From NCBI GenBank assembly GCA_030673005.1, contig DAOVFI010000017.1, positions 1-16,941 of the forward strand: a stretch of DNA of 16,941 nucleotides, in the 5' to 3' direction. The translations under genes and the position numbers were made by a program. This stretch comes from Planctomycetales bacterium. GTDB taxonomy: Bacteria; Planctomycetota; Phycisphaerae; SM23-33. Shown here piece by piece: positions 13,187 to 16,941 of this stretch (its first letter is position 1; each line of letters opens with the position of its first letter). The notes beneath the pieces are model-generated. The model did no database searches. It had not been told where the DNA came from and worked only from the letters and a program-made list of their open reading frames with translations.

Positions 13187-14608
13187 TTACTCCAGATAGA
13201 CGTTTTTTCCCGGTTCTATGGTCATGTCCGGAGTGATTTTTTCGGCGAGTTCCTCGGCGTCGAGCGCAAGCAGCGGGCTGATTTCGATGGTTGCAGTTGG
13301 TGTGCCTTCGGCGTCGCGCGGGACGGGCACGCCGGCCGATTCAAGCCAGTCGGCAGATCGGATGATTTGGTCGCGAAGGCAGGTGGCGGGGCTGCCTTGG
13401 CCTGTGGCGTTCTTGACGGGTGAAAACTCCTCGCCGCGAAGCGTCTCCAGCACCACGACGTTGTCGGCCATCGGCATCGCGTCGAAGATGAACATTTCGA
13501 ATTTGACCGCGTTGGGTTCGTCCGGCCGGACCGCTTTGCCGGTCGGATCGATGTGCGGGGTCTTTTTTACGGCGCGGTGGAACGGAAGCCGGCAGGCGCC
13601 GCCGGTCGTCAGACGCTCGACGAACCGGCGTGAGAGGATGTGGATCGCTATGCTTCCGGATCCGAAAAGCAGCGCCCCGTCGTCGGCGGTCGCGCGGGCC
13701 AGCTCCTCGGGCAGGTCGGAGTATTCGATTACCATGACCTTCCCATCGACGACGCAGAAGTTGCCCAGTTTCTCCAGGGGGTCTCGTTTTGATATTGCCT
13801 TGGCGGACATCTCCGCGCCGGCCTGGTCGGTCAGGCCGATGAACAGCGGGTCGGCGCAGTGGGTCAGCGGGTTGTCCACCTGGAAATACGAGATGAATTC
13901 GATGCCGCGTTCGGACATGTCGTCCAGTGCGCCGCTTCGCCGCAGGGACGAGAGGCATCCGCCGTGCCCTTCGCCGCTGAAGGCGATCGCGGCCTTATCG
14001 GCCAGGAGAATTTTTCCGTTCAGGTCCACCACGGGCATCCGTCCCTGGGTGAAGAAGAAGACGTCGCTGTCGTTGAGTCCGAAGTAGTCGTTGGCGGCGA
14101 AGAAGTCGCGCGTTGCGGCGTCGTTTGCCTGGCTGGTCATAATGTACCACGGTACGGTCGAGCCGTACCGCCGGGAAGCGGCGAGGATCTGCTCGGCGAA
14201 AACCTGGAAGAGGCTCTTGTGTTTAACCGGAGTAACGTTCATGCATCCCTTAGGCCCGTCGAAACCGAGCCGGCTGCCTTCGCCTCCGGCTACCACCACG
14301 GCTGCGACTTTTCCGGCAGAGAGGAGTTCCTCGCCTCGCCGCCTGGCGGAGCGATATGTCCTTTCTGCCTCCTCGTCGGCGGGTCTGGCCGGCAGGACGG
14401 GCGCCGGCGCCGGATTTCCGGGTACGTCAGGGGGCGAATCGGCAAGGACGTACGAGCGAATCAGGCCGTCCGTCTGCTCGAAATCGATCTCGGAAATCTG
14501 CCGGAGCAGGGATGATTTTGAAGCCGTGTCCACTTCTTCGTAGAATGCTAATAAGTGTTCCTGATTGTACTTACGCAGAAGTTCACTCGTTTTTTGCGTG
14601 GACGTCAT
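13187..14608 (-). CDS. UDPGP-family nucleotidyltransferase (UDP-N-acetylhexosamine pyrophosphorylase type)
   Basis: This 473-residue protein matches the eukaryote-type UDPGP family, which makes UDP-sugars from UTP and a sugar 1-phosphate. Visible motifs are the nucleotide-binding loop AGGEGSRLGFDGPKG (107-121), IMTSQ (156-160), TQGRMPVVD (187-195), GHGG (214-217), QVDNP (243-247), and EEFSPVKNATG (393-403). The last motif and the VDN-x-L-x(3)-DP-x-F-x-G pattern favour the UDP-GlcNAc/UDP-GalNAc branch (UAP1-like) over UDP-glucose enzymes. The product would feed cell-envelope or exopolysaccharide synthesis. The start ATG 14606-14608 (complement) has GGAG nine bases upstream. The ATG at 14677 is rejected because it falls within the spacer of the promoter at 14659-14687. 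Exact substrate is not decided by sequence. Confidence 0.9.
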   Translation of the reverse strand: MTSTQKTSELLRKYNQEHLLAFYEEVDTASKSSLLRQISEIDFEQTDGLIRSYVLADSPPDVPGNPAPAPVLPARPADEEAERTYRSARRRGEELLSAGKVAAVVVAGGEGSRLGFDGPKGCMNVTPVKHKSLFQVFAEQILAASRRYGSTVPWYIMTSQANDAATRDFFAANDYFGLNDSDVFFFTQGRMPVVDLNGKILLADKAAIAFSGEGHGGCLSSLRRSGALDDMSERGIEFISYFQVDNPLTHCADPLFIGLTDQAGAEMSAKAISKRDPLEKLGNFCVVDGKVMVIEYSDLPEELARATADDGALLFGSGSIAIHILSRRFVERLTTGGACRLPFHRAVKKTPHIDPTGKAVRPDEPNAVKFEMFIFDAMPMADNVVVLETLRGEEFSPVKNATGQGSPATCLRDQIIRSADWLESAGVPVPRDAEGTPTATIEISPLLALDAEELAEKITPDMTIEPGKNVYLE

Positions 14609-14658
14609 AGGTCTTATCTCCGACCGTCGTTTGGTAGCGGGATTCTTTTTATCGCCGA

Positions 14659-14687
14659 AGCCTAGTTTTATTGTCATCTGATGTCAA
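14659..14687 (-). promoter_or_regulatory. Promoter of the UDPGP gene
   Basis: On the minus strand, TTGACA (complement of 14682-14687) and TAGGCT (complement of 14659-14664) are 17 bases apart, identical in hexamers and spacing to the tRNA-Leu promoter. Transcription would start near 14652, about 44 nt before ATG 14608. Confidence 0.72.
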
Positions 14688-14737
14688 TATCGACTGACGG
14701 GTCGAGCCTTGCATATGAGAAAAATTTTTTTTCCCTA

Positions 14738-14767
14738 TTGACATTTATCTTCAATATCTGCTATCAT
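14738..14767 (+). promoter_or_regulatory. Promoter of the tandem prepilin genes
   Basis: A perfect TTGACA (14738-14743) and TATCAT (14762-14767, five of six to TATAAT) are separated by 18 bases, directly after an A/T tract that could act as an UP element. It points into the structured leader of the gene at 15012. Confidence 0.75.
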
Positions 14768-14773
14768 ACTATT

Positions 14774-15011
14774 AGATGTGATGGAAGGTGAATTACGGTA
14801 TAGATGGCCTCTTCCATAAATCCTGCCATCCGTAACAGCCTCCCATCGCAATGATGGGCCGGAAGGCCGAACGTAGGCGCTTCCGGGCCGGTGTAATCCT
14901 GAAGGACAGGGGTTCGTCCTTTATGGTGCGCCCTGAAGGGAAAATACCCTCATAGCGGCCATCGGCAGAGGTGACGGTAGGACAGTGGGGGAGAAAGAAG
15001 GAAGTGGAATC
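14774..15011 (+). ncRNA. Candidate structured 5' leader of the prepilin gene (cis-regulatory RNA)
   Basis: The leader contains several stems. TTACG/CGTAA (14793-14797 with 14831-14835) stacks on GATGG/CCATC (14803-14807 with 14826-14830). CCCATC/GATGGG (14842-14858) has a five-base loop. GGAAG/CTTCC (14861-14884), AAGGAC/GTCCTT (14902-14921) and AGGG/CCCT (14937-14950) follow. A perfect seven-base pairing, ATGGAAG (14781-14787) with CTTCCAT (14811-14817), crosses the first stem, so the two are mutually exclusive or form a pseudoknot. No known riboswitch consensus was recognised, including cyclic-di-GMP-I, glycine, cobalamin or SAM types. Structure is inferred by eye. Confidence 0.45.
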
Positions 15012-15815
15012 ATGATTAGACGAGAGAAAGGTTTTACCTTGGTTGAGTTGTTGGTGGTTGTGGCGATCATCGCCCTGTTGATCTCTATTCTCCTGCCTAC
15101 GCTGAGCAGGGCGAAAGAGCAGGCCAATCAGGCGAAATGCCTGGCAAACCTCTACGGTATCTTCAGAGGATGGGCCATGTACGCCAACGAGAACAGAGAC
15201 ATGCCGCCGATGCTGCCCGACGTCAATCAGAGGAACGCAAACCATCAGGAAGCGCTTAAACTGGGCAGCGAATGCACTGTTGCCGCTCTGGGCGCCGGCG
15301 CGCAGCAGAATCTTTGCCTCCTGGTGGAGATCCGTGTCATACCGTGGAAAATGTTCATATGTCCATCCGCGGAAGGCAACGCACCGGCGGACCGTTCCAG
15401 CAGCGGCGACAAGTACGGTCTGGGTGACGGATTGAGAAGTTTTTGCAGTTACGGTTTGCAGGTTCCCTACTCGATCAGCAATGTCAACAAATGTCCGCTC
15501 AGCTCTAACATGAACGGCGGAGTTGTCTTTCTTGGAGACAGGGCGCCCGTCGGTGATCTTAACACTGAATGGAGTGACAACCACTCCGAGTACGGCGAGA
15601 GCATCCTGTTTGCAGCAGGGAACGCGAATTTCTCCAAGGATAAGACCAGCAAGGACGACATGAACACCGGCGGATGGGGCGACAACAACATCTACACAAA
15701 GGACAGTTGGATAAGGACCGACCCGGCGAATCCCGAGTTGGTTCAGAATGGTTCTTCGAGCGGCTACCCCGCCTCAACAAAGGACACGGTTCTGTATGCA
15801 TGGGTGCCTGAGTAA
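15012..15815 (+). CDS. Prepilin-like protein with type IV pilin N-terminus (planctomycete type)
   Basis: This 267-residue protein starts with a class III signal: basic MIRREKG, cleavage expected between Gly7 and Phe8, Glu12 at mature position +5, and the hydrophobic helix FTLVELLVVVAIIALLISIL. The body has conserved Cys-bearing motifs (ECTV, NLCLLV, MFICPSAE) and an HSEYGESILFAAGN segment in place of the H-x9-DG motif of DUF1559 proteins. Such proteins are processed by a prepilin peptidase and are abundant in Planctomycetota, mostly with unknown function. The start ATG 15012 has AAGGAAG about eight bases upstream; an in-frame GTG at 14985 is rejected. It is a close paralog of the next gene and ends before a strong terminator. 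Confidence 0.9.
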   Translation: MIRREKGFTLVELLVVVAIIALLISILLPTLSRAKEQANQAKCLANLYGIFRGWAMYANENRDMPPMLPDVNQRNANHQEALKLGSECTVAALGAGAQQNLCLLVEIRVIPWKMFICPSAEGNAPADRSSSGDKYGLGDGLRSFCSYGLQVPYSISNVNKCPLSSNMNGGVVFLGDRAPVGDLNTEWSDNHSEYGESILFAAGNANFSKDKTSKDDMNTGGWGDNNIYTKDSWIRTDPANPELVQNGSSSGYPASTKDTVLYAWVPE

Positions 15816-15852
15816 TTAAGCCGGATAGATTTGAATTCTGACTTGATACCGA

Positions 15853-15887
15853 ACCGGGGCGGACGAATGTCCGTCCCGGTATTTTTT
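15853..15887 (+). terminator. Intrinsic terminator between the two prepilin genes
   Basis: A 12-bp stem (15853-15864 with 15869-15880, one G-U pair on the plus strand, GAAT loop) is followed by TTTTTT (15882-15887). It should separate or attenuate transcription between the paralogs. Confidence 0.85.
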
Positions 15888-15948
15888 CGGGCGTGCGGAA
15901 CTGGTGATTTGCCGCCGGTTCGGTAACACGCACGGAAGGAGCAAGGTC

Positions 15949-16845
15949 ATGAAACAGAATAAGGATTTCTCGCTTGTCGGACTGCCTGTAGCGAGGCCGT
16001 TCGGCAATATCAGGCCGGGCAAGTATGAAAGCCGCGCTTTCTCGCTTGTCGAACTGATGGTGGTCGTGGCGATTATCGCGCTGTTGATAAGCATACTCAT
16101 ACCTACTCTTACCCGCGCCGAGGAACAGGCCAGGCAGGCGGTCTGCCAGGGCAATCTCAGGGGGATTAACACCGGCTGGGTCCTGTACTCACGGGAGAAC
16201 AACGCCTCGCCCCCGATACTTCCGGACCACAACAGTAACGTGCATTTATACTACAACCATGACCTGGAGATGGGCGACCAATGTACTGTGTCTTCACTTG
16301 GTCAGGGCGCCCAGCAGAATCTCTGCCTGCTGGTGAAGATTAACGCCGTGCCGTGGGGGATGTTCCTGTGTCCTTCCGCCGAAAGCAGCAGCGAGGCCGA
16401 CCGCTCCGGCAGCGGCAGGAAGTTCGGCCTGGGAGAGACAGGCAGGCTCTATTGCGATTACGCCCTGCAGGTCCCGTACGTCTATCATCAAAACAAGTGC
16501 CCGTTGAGCAAGCACATGGATGGCGGGATCGTTATTATGGGTGATCGACCGCCGCAGCGGGATCCCAGATACTCTGAATGCAGGGACAACTGGAGCCCCA
16601 ACCATCCCGAATATGGCGAGAGCATCCTGTTTATGTCAGGCAACGTGAAGTTCTGTAAGGACGTGAACACCGTCGGCAGCTCGACAAGCAAGAACACCGG
16701 CGGGTGGGGCGGAAACAACGTCTATACGCGCGATTTCTGGGACTCGTCCACCCCGAAAAGCCCCAAACTGACCGGCTATTTCGATACTGCTTCAGCCTAT
16801 CCGGCATCGACCAAGGATACGGTCCTGTGGTCGTGGACACCGTAG
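15949..16845 (+). CDS. Prepilin-like protein, paralog of the preceding gene, with duplicated prepilin signal
   Basis: This 298-residue protein shares long blocks with the upstream one: CTVxxLGxGAQQNLCLLV, VPWxMFxCPSAE, NKCPLS, EYGESILF, NTGGWGxNN and YPASTKDTVL. The pilin helix starts late, with cleavage expected between Ala30 and Phe31 (Ala rather than Gly at -1) and Glu35 at mature +5. The 30-residue leader contains an earlier FSLVGL (7-12) that echoes FSLVEL (31-36); the DNA repeats almost exactly (15966-15984 and 16038-16056). The first copy lacks the Glu and the hydrophobic helix, so only the second should work. The start ATG 15949 has GGAAGGAG seven bases upstream; the GTG at 15904 is rejected. 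After the terminator at 15853-15887 no clear promoter is seen, so it may be made by read-through. Confidence 0.9.
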   Translation: MKQNKDFSLVGLPVARPFGNIRPGKYESRAFSLVELMVVVAIIALLISILIPTLTRAEEQARQAVCQGNLRGINTGWVLYSRENNASPPILPDHNSNVHLYYNHDLEMGDQCTVSSLGQGAQQNLCLLVKINAVPWGMFLCPSAESSSEADRSGSGRKFGLGETGRLYCDYALQVPYVYHQNKCPLSKHMDGGIVIMGDRPPQRDPRYSECRDNWSPNHPEYGESILFMSGNVKFCKDVNTVGSSTSKNTGGWGGNNVYTRDFWDSSTPKSPKLTGYFDTASAYPASTKDTVLWSWTP

Positions 16846-16918
16846 CAATCTGCGTGGCCGCAAACAACGCGACCACGGCGCCCACCTGCCGGAAGGCAAG
16901 TCAACCAAACCGTAGGCT

Positions 16919-16941
16919 GGGCCGGAGCGCAGCGAAGGCCC
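16919..16941. repeat. Palindromic GGGCC/GGCCC repeat, cut by window end
   Basis: GGGCC and GGCCC frame a 13-base GGAGCGCAGCGAA loop, preceded by GTAGGCTG. This resembles the GTAGG-linked GC-rich palindromes scattered in many bacterial genomes. A weaker inverted repeat (about 16850-16876) precedes it and could end the prepilin transcript. Confidence 0.45.

Larger units (their letters stand above)
14609..15011. other. Divergent intergenic region: two promoters and a structured leader
   Basis: Leftward, it holds the UDPGP leader and promoter (14659-14687). Rightward, it holds a TTGACA-N18-TATCAT promoter (14738-14767) and a leader of roughly 240 nt before the prepilin start at 15012. The stretch 14720-14735 is A/T-rich. 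A minus-strand frame open across 14793-15584 is antisense to the prepilin gene and has no SD. Confidence 0.65.

Noticed and set aside
13218..14087. Plus-strand frame of 289 codons across the UDPGP gene
   Set aside because: It is Ser-rich antisense of a well-supported family member; long antisense frames are expected in GC-rich coding DNA.
14774..15011. Known riboswitch (cyclic-di-GMP-I, glycine, cobalamin, SAM) in the prepilin leader
   Set aside because: None of their conserved core sequences could be located by eye, so the leader is reported only as a candidate new RNA.
14793..15584. Minus-strand frame of 263 codons across the prepilin leader and gene
   Set aside because: It is antisense to a clear prepilin gene with its own promoter, and it lacks an SD.
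1..16941. CRISPR array, defence system or transposase gene
   Set aside because: No regularly spaced direct repeats, Cas proteins, nucleases or transposases were found on either strand.

Overview
The window looks like part of a Planctomycetota chromosome, most likely a Phycisphaerae/Sedimentisphaerales-type bacterium. The evidence is a PEP-CTERM sorting signal, two tandem prepilin-like proteins of the kind that expands in this phylum, a gene mix of secreted proteins of unknown function with AG-rich Shine-Dalgarno (SD) sites, and moderately high GC with AT-rich intergenic islands. This placement is inference from gene content; no phylogenetic marker was compared.

Layout. (1) Positions 1-1125 hold the 3' part of an MmgE/PrpD-family gene. 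A 570-base gap follows, holding an array of GC-rich hairpins and a nested palindromic element at 1463-1657. (2) 1696-3135 encodes an MttB-family (trimethylamine/betaine-type) methyltransferase without pyrrolysine. A second palindromic element with a related core lies just after it (3142-3233). (3) A PEP-CTERM protein lies on the minus strand (3286-4020). It carries a thioester-domain-like sequence that has lost both thioester residues. (4) A two-gene plus-strand operon (4324-5534) encodes a small DUF2089-like HTH regulator, apparently leaderless, coupled by an ATGA overlap to a signal-peptide membrane protein. (5) LexA is on the minus strand (5756-6364) with a long structured upstream region. 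(6) Further minus-strand genes encode a small coiled-coil protein, a seven-segment membrane protein, an STN-domain exported protein and a MEMO-family protein. (7) A plus-strand lipoprotein with an Asp-box (11161-12348) converges on a small anchored, pseudopilin-G-like protein (12421-12924). (8) tRNA-Leu(GAG) and a UDPGP-family nucleotidyltransferase gene are on the minus strand; their promoters share the same TTGACA-N17-TAGGCT architecture. (9) A strong plus-strand promoter and a roughly 240-nt structured leader precede two tandem prepilin-like genes (15012-16845). The second has a duplicated prepilin signal. A further palindromic repeat is cut by the window end.

No large operon or known defence or biosynthetic system is visible. 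The signals most worth following are the nested palindromic elements flanking the MttB gene, the prepilin leader RNA with mutually exclusive stems, the duplicated prepilin signal, the degenerate thioester PEP-CTERM protein and the leaderless DUF2089/membrane-protein pair.
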